Below are positions 46,165 through 57,720 of a stretch of 64,000 nt of DNA, in pieces; within the stretch, counting starts at the first letter, position 1; each line of letters begins with the position of its first letter. The position numbers were made by a program, and so were the translations under genes. The DNA is taken from contig NC_079209.1 of NCBI RefSeq assembly GCF_026745355.1, forward strand, positions 19,686,987-19,750,986. Reading direction: 5' to 3'. The notes below the pieces were generated by a model. It had not been told where the DNA came from. It worked only from the letters and a program-made list of their open reading frames with translations, and made no database searches. The stretch comes from Beta vulgaris subsp. vulgaris. Its lineage: Eukaryota > Streptophyta > Magnoliopsida > Caryophyllales > Amaranthaceae.

Positions 46165-47443
46165 CACTAGTAGAATAAATGCTATTTGCTGCGGTGATAT
46201 TGTTGCGGTTTTACCTATACGCATCAATATAACACGCAAAAAGAAAAGAAAAAATAGAAATTGACAATATTGCTGCGGTTCCCGCCCAAAACCGCAACAA
46301 TATTGTCTAACGGACAATTTTTTTTTAAAATGTGGGGCCCTGAACAACAAATATTGCTGCAGTTTCCACGTAGGACCGCAGCAATATATTAAAAAAAATA
46401 TTTTTTTAATATATTGCTACGGTCCTACGTGGCAACCGCAACAATATTTGCTATCACTAACCAAAAAAAAGATGGGGCACTCTTCTCTGAGACTCTATCG
46501 TGTGTGTGAAATTATAAAATACAGCACTTAGGGTTTTTTCCCTCACTTTCCATCTCTCTCTCAACGCCTCTCTCTCTCTCTCAGCCTCTCAACCCTCTTA
46601 TCTCTCTCTCAGTCTCACATGCACTTCTCTATCATCACTCTCAACCTCTTTTCATCTCTTCGCCTCCCTGTCAACCTTCGCCTTCCTTCGAACGGAGCGG
46701 ACGCGACGAAGCCAATCGCAGCCTCCGACAAGTTCCTTTCGTCGCTGTGTCTCTTCCTCGATCGCGAGTCAATCGTCGTCGTTCTCTCTTCCTCGACTGC
46801 GAGTCGTTCGTCACACATTCTCTCTTCCTTGAACGCAAGTCGTTGTCGGCTGACGTTGAAGCCGTACGCGAGTCGTCAGTTCGTCATGCGTCCTTCTCGA
46901 TGTTCATATTCACCAGACGAAGGCCGACGAAGTGTTTTATTTATTTTCTTCATTTGTGATTTTTTTTTTTTGCGATTTAGATCTAACAATAATTTCTATA
47001 TTTTTTATTTTTTGAATTTTTTTAAATTTCTGTATTTTTATTTTATGTATTTTTTTAGGCGTATCTGATTGATATTTTATGAATTGAAATGTTATTATTG
47101 TTTAAATACGTCTTTGGTTGAAATACGAGTTGTCTTGAATAACCTTTGTTTAGATTATGCTTATGCATTTATGTAGGGTAGATGTTATTAGTAGTATTTT
47201 AGCTGGTTGATCTGATATAATGTTTTAGTTAAAAAAATGCATATTGTTGTGGTTTGGCCCAAAACCACAGCAATATGTGTACTTTTTTAATATTAAAAAA
47301 ATGCATATTGCTGTGGTTTGGCCTAAAAAACCGCAGCAATATAATTAATACCTATTACTGCCCACTTAATTGTTGCATGCCCAAAACCGCAGCAATAGGC
47401 CACTTTTTGACCGCAACAATAATAAGCATTTATTCTAATAGTG
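46165..47443. mobile_element. CACTA transposon 3, non-autonomous, 1.28 kb
   Basis: The ends CACTAGTAGAATAAATGCT and, reversed, CACTATTAGAATAAATGCT form 19-bp inverted repeats with one mismatch, flanked by AAA duplications. Subterminal repeats of the type TATTGCTGCGGTTTTGGGC in both orientations fill the first 260 bp and last 220 bp. The middle has a (CT)n-rich stretch (46550-46610) like a gene leader but no recognised coding region. Removing it restores LTR copy B. Confidence 0.95.
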
Positions 47444-48826
47444 AAATGTAGAAAACTTTGTAAATGAAGTGCATCATTGAGTTAGCAATGTAAAATTATG
47501 TTCTTGTTATTTTTATTAATTATCTTCTTAATCACATACTAACTTTCTCTTTGTTTTAATGTGATATTTCTTAATAAAGTTGTTGTTCATCACCAAAAAC
47601 ATGTTTTCATAAGAAAATTCAAGTAGAGTTGTGCATAAACATCTCCATTAAATTAAATGTGATGCTGTAATTGTAGTCAGTTTGAATTTAGAACTTGATT
47701 TTATTTTTTCGTCTGTATTACATGAATAAATTATAGGATGTAATATTTTTTTTATAAAGTTGAAGACGTTTCTAGCAACTGGGATTTAGAATTTCTAAAA
47801 AACGATTTTTTTACGGTTAATTAAAAATCACACAAAATTATTGTGGAAAACTAATTTTGTCCAGTATCACATAAGTCTGTTCTTTCAATAAAGTTCAAAA
47901 TAAAATCATATTTAGATAAAACCAAAAACATTAACTTTAAAGTGGACATCAGTAGCTTCCCAAGAACATAAAAATGATGTTCATTTTAAATTTGTATAAT
48001 TTTATCTCATTTTTACAAAAGCATTCATGCAAATCATCAAATTTCAGAAGACTAATTTTCTCTTCAATTAAGGAATTGAGTAAATAAAAAAGGGTCTTCA
48101 AAGTGTCTAGAATGCTCATACCAAAAATCATTTCAAACTATGTTCAGTATGATGGATTTCAAAGAACACGCACATTGGATAAAAGTCGTGTTTTCACTAG
48201 TTTTATTATAAAACTCATCATAATTCGAGATGTCACTAAAAGCTCACGATATCATAGGTATATCACATGCGCAATATCCACGCATTGTACGGAAGTCTAT
48301 ATAAAAACAAAAATGCAATCTGGAAAGTGAAATAAAGTGACTAACTCATGTTTCATAACGAAGGTTTCATTTTCATACGAAATATTAATTAAAAGTTAGT
48401 TAATTTTAAGTTTCTCTTAAAAAGACTCATTTTTTTTTTGTATAAATACAAATCATGAAAAGAAAAATTCAAATCAAACAGGTTAATTAATCTCTAAAAA
48501 TCACAAGTTTTCAAATATGCATGATTCCAAAGCCCATTCAAGAGGATGAAGATCAAGGAGCATCATGCTGAAGATCAAGATTGAAGACTTGCATAGATCA
48601 TATAATTTGCATATATTGTTGTAATAATAGTTATTTGTAAATAGTTATTACCTCACTCAATTCATGAAAATATGGAGATGTATATACTTAATATTCATAA
48701 ATATTTCCACAATTATGTTTCAATAAAATGAGCAACCGATGTTACAAATATTGGATGTTGGGCCTAATATATCATAGTTTATGAAGTAAATGATCCCATC
48801 TCAATTGTGAGGAAAAATTGCAAATC
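47444..48826 (+). mobile_element. Ogre-like LTR copy B, last segment
   Basis: It continues the alignment to copy A: GAAGTGCATCATTGAGTTAGC, AATGTGATGCTGTAATTGTAG, then CAAAGTGTCTAGAATGCTCAT, AAAGCCCATTCAAGAGG and GAGCAACCGATGTTACAAAT. These match copy A on both sides of its LINE. The LTR is cut by the poly(T) of a minus-strand LINE, so the 3' part with the palindromic array is missing or lies beyond the window. Confidence 0.75.
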
Positions 48827-48912
48827 TTTTTTTTTTTTTGGGTGAAATAATGAAAATTCTCACATAGAACCTAACATAATATTAAAGTTATTATAATATG
48901 AGATGTATACAT

Positions 48913-51592
48913 TCATGCAAAAATTAGGAGGGAAAGGGAATCATCTAGCCTTCTTGCCTCCTTAGCAAGTAGAGGAGGGCATGGGCCGGGCCGGCCCGGC
49001 ACGACCCAATCCGTTGTCTAATACGTGGGCCGCATGCCTGTCATGGTCAAGAAATTTGATTTCCGGCCCGCACAGGCACGAGCCCGCTTAGGCCGGCCCG
49101 CGGGCCGAACGCTCCTTTTCTTTGTTTTTTATTCTAAAACTGTCAAAAATACAACATAAAACATGGGCCGGCCCGCGAGCCCGTGGACAAAATTTTAAAA
49201 TTTCAAGCTCGGCTCGGCATGGTCCGCCACTCATGGGGCTGAGCCCGGCCCGGCCTGTCATTTACTCAAGCCCGCGGGCCGAGCCCGTGAACAGGCCCAG
49301 CCCGGCCCATGCCCACCTCTATTGGCAAGCTTGTCGATAAGTTGATTTTCACCCTTGACACATGGATGATCCTAAGGTTGTTGAACTCCTTGCATAGCTC
49401 CCTGCATTGAGTAATAACATTGGAACACAAGGTAAGATCTTTGGGGTCCTCTTTGAGTAGTTGAGTTGCCTGCAAACTATCCGGATAACAAACATAATCA
49501 AGAATATTTTCATTTATAGCAAGTTGCAACCCTCGTTAAATACGAAGCAGCTCAGCCATGAGGGCATTTGCTGCATAAGATTTCCTACAAAAGCCCTTAG
49601 TCCACTGTCCAATGTTATTTCTAATGACACCCCAAGCCTATATGTCAATAAATATCGATAAAGGGTGCATTAGTATGGATCATAACGAATAAATTTGGAA
49701 GGGTAGGAGGGTGTTGCGAGGAAGTATGCACAGGTGTGATTTGTCGGTTGATGGGAGAAAATTGGACAAACTCCCAAGTTTGGTTCATGGCTCTTTGAAT
49801 GATCCACGTAGGAGTGGTGGGCACTTTGTTCTCAAACACCACAGAGTTTCGAGCTTTCCACAGTTCGAAACACACCCATAGAAATATATTCTTCCAAGGT
49901 ACCCTTTAGACAAGAATATTTACCTCAAGATTAATATTTAGCCAAGCTGAAATATTTCGAAGATTTAGATCTGGAGACGGGGATATAGAATTCCACACTT
50001 GGCTAGGGAGAGGACAATCCCTAAGGACATGTATGTTATCCTCAGGGGTATTATGACAACATGAGCAGTAAGGGGAGGGAATAATTTAGCGATAATTGAG
50101 GAGCCTATTATGGAAAATGCGTCCTTGCGACACAAGCCAAAGGAAAAAATGAACTCTATGAGGGAAATTAGATTTCCATACTTTTGAGATGGATGTTGGA
50201 ACTGATTCCTTAGTACTCTCCCTCAGACTCTCTTGATAGGCCAACGCTAGACAAAACCCTTTGGGAGTTACAAAATTTGAGATCAAATGATCTTGGTCCT
50301 CGGGATTTTTAAGGGTAGGAATTGCAAGGATTCTGTCATGGATTTGAGGAGGGAGAGAAAAAGATATATTTTGAAAGTTCCTTTCATTAGCAGCAATTAG
50401 GTCTGCAACAACCATGTTACTTTCCTGTTCAGTGAAAGGGCCACTAATTGAATGCCTCAAGGGTCCAATACCTAGCCAAACCTCCCCCAAAGATTGATAG
50501 ATTTTCCATTACCTAATATCCAAGTGCTATTTTGTGCAAGGAGATCCCAACCCTTCTTTATCCCAATCCAAACAGGAGATCCATACTTAAAGAGAGTTAC
50601 GAGTTTTTTATGCACATATTTAGAGAAAATACACTATTTTGCCAAACTATTAGCCTCATGACACATTTTCCACCCTAGTTAGCCATCGAGGCTATGTTAG
50701 GAGCTACTTCGTCCCAAATGCCTAGCCCCCCTTTACCCTTCCGTAAAAAAGTTGTTTTATGGTTGACAAGATGGATTTGTTTCCTATCCACTATGCCTCC
50801 CCAACAGATCTCATAAATACTATTCACCGTGGCTTTGGGAAGAAAAGGAGCTTACGTATAGTAAGTGAAAATAGTGGAAAGGGTGGAGCGAATTAACCAC
50901 AACCTTCCAGCTTTAGACAAGATTTTAGTTTGCCAATTTGCCATATTCTTTCTAACCTTTTCTACAATAAACTGGACTTGCCCTTTTGTTGGTCTTTTAT
51001 GGGATAAGGGATGCCCAAGATATGAATCTAGATCTACAGATTGGGTAATATTCAAAGCTTCTTGGAACAAGGTTCTATCTTGTTGAGGGGTATTATGAGA
51101 AAACGTGAGACGACTCTTATCTTCATTGATTTTTTGTACGATAGCTTGCAGAAACCTTTACTGAATTTCTTGACTGTGAAAGTCGTTGATTCATCTTCTC
51201 TACCAGAAAGTAAGAGGTCATCAACAAACATTAAGTGAGAAACAGGCACCCTTTTGCTACCTACCCAAAATGGAGTCCACATATTGGCCCTACAAGCTTC
51301 ATTAATCATAAGAGACAGGGACCCAAGAGATAGGTTAAAGAGATACGAGGACATGGGATCCCCTTGTCGAAACCCTCTATAATGTTTGAATTTTTTTCCC
51401 TCCCTTCCAGTCACAAGAATAGTTAAAGAGGCTTTAGAAGTGCAATCCATGATTACCTTAATTGTTTGGTTATCTAGGCCATGGGTTCGCAAGCAATTTA
51501 TAACAAAACTCCACTCAAGACGGTCATAGGCTTTTTCTAGATCAATTTTCAAGGCGAACCAACCCAATTTCCCCTTCTTTTGCCATGGAATG
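48913..51592 (-). pseudogene. LINE ORF2 C-terminal half (RT, zf-RVT, RNase H) remnant
   Basis: From the Athila junction the minus strand reads GKLGWFALKIDLEKAYDRLE, KHYRGFRQGDPMSSYLFNLS and SHLMFVDDLLLSGRED (catalytic FVDD, YADD-like). It continues LGHPLSHKRPTKGQVQFIVE, zf-RVT (FPHRVHFFLWLVSQGRIFHN...CSCCHNTPEDNIHVLRDCPL) and a plant-LINE RNase H (VCFELWKARNSVVFENKV, LQLAINENILDYVCYPDSLQ). The end LAKEARRLDDSLSLLIFA stop lies on the far side of the inserted MITE. At least six stops or frame changes occur. The RNase H domain marks a LINE subgroup different from the one at 9402. Confidence 0.87.
48970..49321. mobile_element. hAT-type MITE, GC-rich, 352 bp
   Basis: The ends TAGAGGAGGGCATGGGCCGG and, reversed, TAGAGGTGGGCATGGGCCGG form 20-bp inverted repeats with one mismatch. 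An 8-bp duplication, TTAGCAAG/TTGGCAAG, flanks it. GGCCCGC-rich subterminal sequence makes it far richer in GC than its surroundings. It interrupts the RNase H frame of the LINE and carries no gene. Confidence 0.92.
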
Positions 51593-53267
51593 TGATAAGT
51601 GCGTTCCTAACGCACTTTATGACTTTCTTTTAGCTTGTTTTGGCTCTCCTTTTCCCTTTTTCTCCCCTCTTTCTCCTCACTTGATCATACTTGATCATAG
51701 TGACATTTTGCTAGATTTTCGATCTATTTTGATCGAATTTCTAGCACATATGCTTTCACCATGTTTGCTCGTGTTTTTATTGCAGGTATGACCTTTTCGG
51801 GGCCGAGTAATGCGAGACATGGCACAAGGGAACGAGCTAGAGGATGAGAGGGAGCATATATGCGCCTAGAGTTCCCCCGCATACGATGGTGCGCCCCACA
51901 TACGGCTGGTGTGCCCGCACCATCGACCAATTTTGGAGCACAAAACAGACTACATTGGTGCGCCCGCACCAAGAACAAGGTGCGCCCGCACCTGTGTCTG
52001 GTGCGCCCGCACCAACCCATGGTGCGCCCGCACCATCTACGGATGATTTCCACCTCGAGGCAGAAGGGTCAGGTGCGCCCGCACCTGACGTATGGTGCGC
52101 CCGCACCTATGCATGGTGCGCCCGCACACTCTTATGGTGTGCCCGCACACTCTTATGGTGCGCCCGCACCATGCGATTCCGGAAAAATTCTCTGTTTCAT
52201 TTAAAACCTTTTTTTCTTTGAGTTTTAGACTTACGTTTATTCTAGTTTTACACATATTTAGGGTTTTGTATAGAGAGAAAACACTTTAGTTTTCATTGGT
52301 AATTGAGATTAGTGATCATAGTTTGTGATTCATTATATTAAGGTACTTTTCTTCATTCATATTCAAAGTTTTAGTTTTTATTTCATTCTCTTGGTGTTTG
52401 TTTATGTTCTATATTATTTAAGATCTTCATTCTCTTAGTTTATAATTGCGATTTTATTAGTTTATTATTACTTAATCATGTTTAGCTTAGATTAGTGAGT
52501 AGATTCATTGTTTAATCGCTTTGACTCCATCATTAGTGAGTAGTTTCATAATCTAGGGTTAGGGTGAAAGTATGAATTAGGGTTTGAAATATGATGTTGA
52601 TTTATTGTGATGTTTAGAGAAGTTTTGCATTGATCTTGGTGTTTTGAGACCTTAGGATAGATATTGATCACATTTATACTTTGGTATTTTGATTTCAAAT
52701 GTTCTATGAAATTTTGAACTCTTTTATCATCCCCAAGAATCAACTTAATTTCTACCAAGATATTGGATGGAAATTAAGGGGATCCTTCATTAGGGGTTTT
52801 CCAAACTTATTGAATCTCTTAATCAATTAACTAAAGACCATTCGAGAGAGGATTTAGTTGATTGATTAAGTGATTACTCTTGAGGACCATTCGAGAGAGG
52901 ACTCAAGTAATTTAGAGGGAAACTAAACCTTGCATAATCGTCTTCGTCCTGCACAATCGCATTAACAATTCATTGCTTTTATTCATACTAGTAACCTTAA
53001 CTCTAGTGTCTTTTATTTGATATTTAAACTCGTGTATTTGCTTGTTCGTGTTATTAGTTAGTCTTAATTGTTACCAAAATCTTTCAAACCCCAAATACCT
53101 TTCAATTAGGTAGTCTAGACTTAATAGACTTTAACCAATCCCTATTTCCCTGTGGATCGACCCTTGACTTGCTCTTACTATTCCTTAGTGATTGCTTGTT
53201 AGGACTATAAATATTGTTTGGAAAGCGGTTCTTAGTGCCTTAACGACACACTAAAAACCTCTTATCA
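51593..53267 (+). repeat. 5' LTR of the Athila element, 1,675 bp
   Basis: It begins TGATAAGTGCGTTCCTAACG and ends ACCTCTTATCA, followed three bases later by the PBS. It contains the 21-bp phased palindrome array (51858-52173) and further AT-rich U3/R/U5 sequence. The 3' LTR repeats it from 63184 onward with small indels. Confidence 0.93.
51858..52173. repeat. 21-bp phased GC palindrome array in the Athila 5' LTR
   Basis: Exact copies of the palindrome GGTGCGCCCGCACC (arms GGTGCG/CGCACC around CC) start at 51957, 51979, 52000, 52021, 52072, 52094 and 52157. Variants are at 52115 and 52136, and degenerate ones lie upstream. Spacing is 21-22 bp within each run. Flanking bases usually pair too: TT..AA at 51955, AT..AT at 52019, and a full 10-bp arm at 52068-52089. 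Each unit holds two CpGs in a CpG-poor background. Confidence 0.95.
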
Positions 53268-53270
53268 AAA

Positions 53271-53288
53271 TGGCGCCGTTGCCGGGGA
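53271..53288 (+). promoter_or_regulatory. Athila primer-binding site
   Basis: TGGCGCCGTTGCCGGGGA three bases after the 5' LTR is the classical Athila PBS, complementary to tRNA-Asp. Confidence 0.9.
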
Positions 53289-53404
53289 ATTGTGCTATTG
53301 ATTGAAGTATATTTTAGTTTAGTTTGCTTAGTTAAATTTTCTTTTATTTTCTTTTTAACTGTGGTTGTTATTTGCTAATCCTCTGCTTAGCTTTGTTGTG
53401 TTAC

Positions 53405-55060
53405 ATGAGAAGAAGAACTCACGGTTCACCCACATTGCCTCTAGATCTGAAATCGACCGTACTTGCGAAAGCTTCGGAAGAATTTGGAAAATTTGACTTT
53501 GGGTTCCGAGCCTTTCACCAATCTCAAGTACATCAAGTGAAGTTGAATCAGAAATGGGTGAAGCAAATCCACAACTGTTTAGGGATTTCGGAAATCCGGG
53601 TTCCTATGTTCTTCAAGGTGGAATTCGACTCCCACCACCACTACAAATTTCAGCATTCACCCTCAGTATACTCGGATGGTGAAAGCAGAGCAGTTTTGTG
53701 GGGGGTCAGATGAAGATCCTCTAGACCATCTCGACAGGTTTCTTGAGATCTGTGCCATGATAACAACTAATGATGTCTCTCCTGACTACATCAAGATGCA
53801 CTTGTTCCGGTCCTCTCTTACCGGAAAAGCAAAGTCATGGCTCAAGAGCTTGCCTGCTAATTCCCTCACTACATGGGAAGAAGTCACAATGGCTTCTTGA
53901 AGAAATACTTCCCGGAGTGGAAGACTGCGGACATAAGGAGGAAGATCTCCTCATTTGAGCAAGAGAACGATGAGACACTTGCCGAAGCTTGGGAGCGGTT
54001 CAAGGAGATGATCCGTTCATGCCCACACCATGAGTTCAACAAGAATCTACTCATGCGATTTTTCTATGATGGTCTTGATCCGATTTCACGGGCCAACCTT
54101 GATGCTGGAGCGGGAGGTCAACTATCTAAGATCCCGCAAGAACAACTTGAGTCCACAATTGAGGAAGTGATCAAGAACTACTCATGGGGTGGAAGACGAA
54201 GAGGTGCTCAACCTAAGAAGAGCGGAAAGTTTGAAATTGACCCCATGGATCAAATTCAAGCAAGATGGACCAACTCGCAAGAAGCTCTCCAAGATCAATC
54301 TTGCATCGTCTACTCCTTCACAGGTAAACTCTTTTTCTTGTGATATTTGTGGTGGTACTAACCATGATACTTCTTATTGTGGAGGTACCCATTCGGAGCA
54401 TGTGGCGGAATAATTCAAGAGGAGATGGTATCAAGGAACCAAGGGTATAGGAACAATCAACAAGGAGGTTGGAGACAACCTCAACAAAACTACACCCAAG
54501 GATTCAACCAACCTCAACAAGGATGGAATCAACCTCAACAAGGGTACAACCAAGCTCACAACCAAGGGTTTGCGCAAGGGTATAACCAAAACCAAAACTA
54601 TAACCAAGGTGGTTCCTCCTCACAAGGGTCCAACACTACCAAGCTCCACATCAAAGGACCAACAACCCAAAACCTCCCTCCAATCTTCCATTCCCCAAAC
54701 AAAATCCCGAACCTACACCATCTCCTGATCCAACCTCTCTCCAAATTCTCCAACAACTCCAATCCATGAACCAAATTCTCCAAAACCATGAGCAAAGGTT
54801 TCAAGAGCTACAAGCCCACAACAAAATGCTTGAAACCCAAATTGCCCAAGTAGCTGAGAAAATCCCTCACCCCCACAAATCAACTTCCAGGCCAACCCAT
54901 CCTAACCCCAACCTCCATCAAGCCAAAGCCATTCATTTGAGGTCGGGAACAAGTTATGCGGGTCCTAAGATGCCGAATGGGGAGTTAGAGAGGATGAAGA
55001 AGCTGAGGTTGTTGAGAAGGAGGTGGAGCTGAGGAAACTGAGAAAGAGGAGTTGAGGAGA
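53405..55060 (+). pseudogene. Athila gag remnant
   Basis: An ATG opens MRRRTHGSPTLPL. The capsid-like core in two frames reads GGSDEDPLDHLDRFLEICAM, LFRSSLTGKAKSWLKSLPAN, KKYFPEWKTADIRRKISSFE and SCPHHEFNKNLLMRFFYDGL. A CCHC zinc knuckle follows near 54340 (CDICGGTNHDTSYC, C-x2-C-x4-H-x4-C). Then come a Q/N-rich tract (WRQPQQNYTQGFNQPQQGWN) and a coiled coil (ILQNHEQRFQELQAHNKMLE). This is the standard Athila Gag order. Frameshifts near 53690, 53890 and 54340-54400 prevent a continuous product. Confidence 0.88.
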
Positions 55061-56080
55061 AAGATGAGTCACATGTTCAAGTTGGTGACAAAAACCATTG
55101 CCATCACCTCCACCAAAACATCTATGTGCCTCCGGTTCCCTATCCTCATAGGTTGGTAGAGAGAAAGTTGAGTGACAAGTTCACTAAATTTCTAATGTGA
55201 TGAAGAGCCTGCAAATCAACATCCATTCCTTGAGGCTATGTCTCAAATGCCAGCTTATGCTAATTCTTGAAAGAGATCCTCTCCAATAAGCGAAAACTTG
55301 AAGATGAGCTTATCTCCCTACCTTACCAAGTGAGTGCTCTTGTGCAACGAACTATGCCCAAGAAGCAAAGAGATCCCGGGAGTTTCACCTTGCCGGGAAG
55401 ATAGGTGACTTAGAGCCTAAGGGTGCACTGGCCGATCTGGGAGCAGTGTCAATTTGATGCCCCTTTTATTGCAAAGCACCTAAATTTCCTCTTCATCCTA
55501 CGCGCAAAACGATTCAATTGGCGGACCGCACTGTGAGAGTCCCTGTGGTGAGTTGGAGGATATACCGATTCAAGTTGGGCATGTGTTTGTACCATGCGAC
55601 TTTGTGGTGATGGATATGGAGGAAGATCCTGAGACTCCTCTTATTCTGGGAAGAGAAGCTCTAAAGACTTTGGGTGCCGTGATAAACTGCAAAAAGACAC
55701 AATCACGGTTGAGGTAGCTAATGAGCGGGTGGTGTTTGAGTTCTCTAAGACATGAAGAGACCTATGATGGAGAGAAATTTGCCGGGTAAGCCTAGTGGAA
55801 GATGAGGTAGAGGACCCATGAGTGTGGATAATTCTGGGGACGAGTTGTATGCTGCACTTCCGACACCCTTAGCTTGGACATGGAAGAGGAAACGCAAGAT
55901 GAGGCGTTTGAGGTTCTAGCTACATCATCCACTGATAAAGAGGAGTGTTCTAAGCCTCCTCCCAAGGTAGAGTTCAAACCCCTTCCCTCCTCTCTTAGAT
56001 ATGTTTTTCTTGATGATGCATGTACTTATCCTGTTATTGTCAATTCGAGTCTTGATGACATTTCTATATCAAACTGATTG
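55061..56080 (+). pseudogene. Athila protease and linker remnant
   Basis: ALADLGAVSI near 55420-55455 is the protease active site, where Athila normally has DLGASVNLMP. The frame shifts right after it, and the next frame reads GPHCESPCGELEDIPIQVGH. VFVPCDFVVMDMEEDPETPL, ILGREALKTLGAVINCKK completes the fold near 55590-55695. An acidic linker follows (DMEEETQDEAFEVLATSSTD, FKPLPSSLRYVFLDD) leading to the RT. Stops are frequent. Confidence 0.8.
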
Positions 56081-56085
56081 GAATT

Positions 56086-57000
56086 TTGCAAAAATATAAA
56101 GATGTCATTGGGTATTCGATTGATGACCTTAAGGGGATAAGCCCTTCTCTTGCTATGCATCGTATCCATCTCATCGATAGTAATGCCTCCTCCATCGAGC
56201 ATCAGAGAAGGCTCAATCCCAACCTCAAAGAGGTTGTGAAAAAGGAGATCTTGAAACTACGTGACGCGGGAATCATCTATGCTATCTCAGATAGCAAGTG
56301 GGTGAGCCCGATTCACGTGGTTCCAAAAAAAGGAGGCATGACTATAGTTGAGAATGAGAAAGGAGAAACAATCTCAACTAGGACTGTCACTGGGTGGAGA
56401 GTCTGTATTGATTACAGAAAACTGAACAAATCCACCCGGAAAGATCATTTCCCCCTTCCCTTCATTGACCAAATGTTGGAGAGGCTTGCTCGTCATTCAC
56501 ACTTCTGTTTTCTCGATGGTTATTCCGGATTCTTTCAAATCCCCATTCATCCGGATGACCAAGAGAAAACCACCTTTACTTGTCCGTATGGGACATTTGC
56601 ATATCGAAGGATGCCCTTTGGTTTGTGTAATGCCCCATCCACTTTTCAAAGGTGTATGACAGCAATCTTCTCTGACATGCTAGAAGATTCCATTGAAGTT
56701 TCATGGACGACTTTAGTGTGTGTGGTTCGTCTTTTGACACATGTCTGGTTAATCTTGAATGTGTGTTAAAAAGGTGTCAAGAGACGAACCTTTCTGAATT
56801 GGAGAAGTGTCACTTTATGGTCGAGGAAGGCATTGTCTTGGGCATAAAGTGTCGAAAAAGGGTATTGAAGTAGATCCGGCAAAGGTTTCGGTTATTGAGA
56901 AGCTTCCGCCACCGAACTCGGTGACGGGAGTTCGTGCTTTCCTTGGACATGCTGGTTTTTACCGCGTTTCATCAAGGATTTCTCTCAAATAGCCAAACCA
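56086..57000 (+). pseudogene. Athila reverse transcriptase remnant
   Basis: The longest block (56086-56769) reads YSIDDLKGISPSLAMHRIHL, AGIIYAISDSKWVSPIHVVP, WRVCIDYRKLNKSTRKDHFP, FCFLDGYSGFFQIPIHPDDQ and FAYRRMPFGLCNAPSTFQRC. One base is missing just before the catalytic FMDD box at about 56700, so MDDFSVCGSSFDTC continues in another frame. VLGHKVSKKGIEVDPAKVSV and VRAFLGHAGFYR follow. Core residues are retained outside the shift. Confidence 0.9.
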
Positions 57001-57720
57001 TTGACGAATCTACTTCAAAAGATGTTGATTTTGAGTTTGATGAGTCTTGTATTAAGGCTTTTGAAACTCTTAAAAAGCCCTTACTTCTGCCCCCATTGTG
57101 CAAGCTCCGGATTGGAGCTTGCCTTTTGAACTAATGTGCGATGCTAGTGACTTTTCAGTGGGAGTTGTTCTTGGGCAACGCAAGGAAGGGAGGCTTCATG
57201 TGATAGCCTATGCAAGTAGGACTCTGGATGATGCTCAACGGAACTATGCAACTACGGAAAGGAAATGTTGGCCGTGGTTTTGCTTTTGACAAGTTCGTTC
57301 CTACTTGACATGTAATAAGGCGGTGGTGTATACGGATCATTCTGCGGTCCGGTATTTGATGAGTAAGAAGGATGCAAGCCTAGGCTCATTAGGTGGGTGT
57401 TGCTTCTTCAGGAGTTTGATTTTGAGATGAAAGAGAAGAAGGGGACGGAGAATGTGGTAGCTGACCATCCTCGCCTCCCTCTTGAAATCTGGAGGAGATT
57501 CCTATCGAGGAGATTTGAGAGAAGAAGCTTGTTCGCCATTCTGAACATGAGGTTCCATGGTTCGCTGATTATGCAAATTATTTGGCTTGTGGGATTGAAC
57601 CTCATGGTTTTACTTCCCAACAAAGGAAGCGGTTCTTTAAAGAAGTTTCGAGGTTCTACTGGGATGACCCGCTCCTTTTTAAGAAGTGTGCTGATGGAGT
57701 GTTTAGGAGGGTTGTGTAAT
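57001..57720 (+). pseudogene. Athila RNase H remnant
   Basis: LPFELMCDASDFSVGVVLGQ, RKEGRLHVIAYASRTLDDAQ and NYATTERK give the start of RNase [19 protein letters not shown] and [29 protein letters not shown] follow in other frames. The catalytic Asp positions (CDAS, YTDH, VADH) are visible. Three frame changes break it. Confidence 0.85.

Larger units (their letters stand above)
48827..51592 (-). mobile_element. LINE 3' half, minus orientation
   Basis: Poly(T) at 48827-48839 is the poly(A) tail on the minus strand. The body encodes a LINE ORF2 with RT, zf-RVT and RNase H. It is cut at 51592 by the Athila 5' LTR inside the RT domain (frame open to the junction), so the remainder should lie beyond the window. 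A hAT-type MITE is inserted near its 3' end. Confidence 0.9.

Noticed and set aside
46619..47068. 149-residue ORF in CACTA 3
   Set aside because: Its composition is Ser/Arg/Leu from CT-rich leader-like DNA and then poly-Phe from a T-rich tract. No domain or homologous codon pattern is visible, so it is most likely chance.
51858..52173. Regular repeats with spacers, reminiscent of a CRISPR array
   Set aside because: The repeats are 14 bp with 7-bp spacers, lie inside both LTRs of a plant retrotransposon, and there are no cas genes. It is a plant genome.
51724..52255. Several overlapping ORFs over the palindrome array (and at 58987-59724, 63308-63797)
   Set aside because: Each is a repetitive translation of the GGTGCGCCCGCACC array in every frame (RAHH, GAGAP, VRPH). 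These are artefacts of a stop-poor GC repeat.
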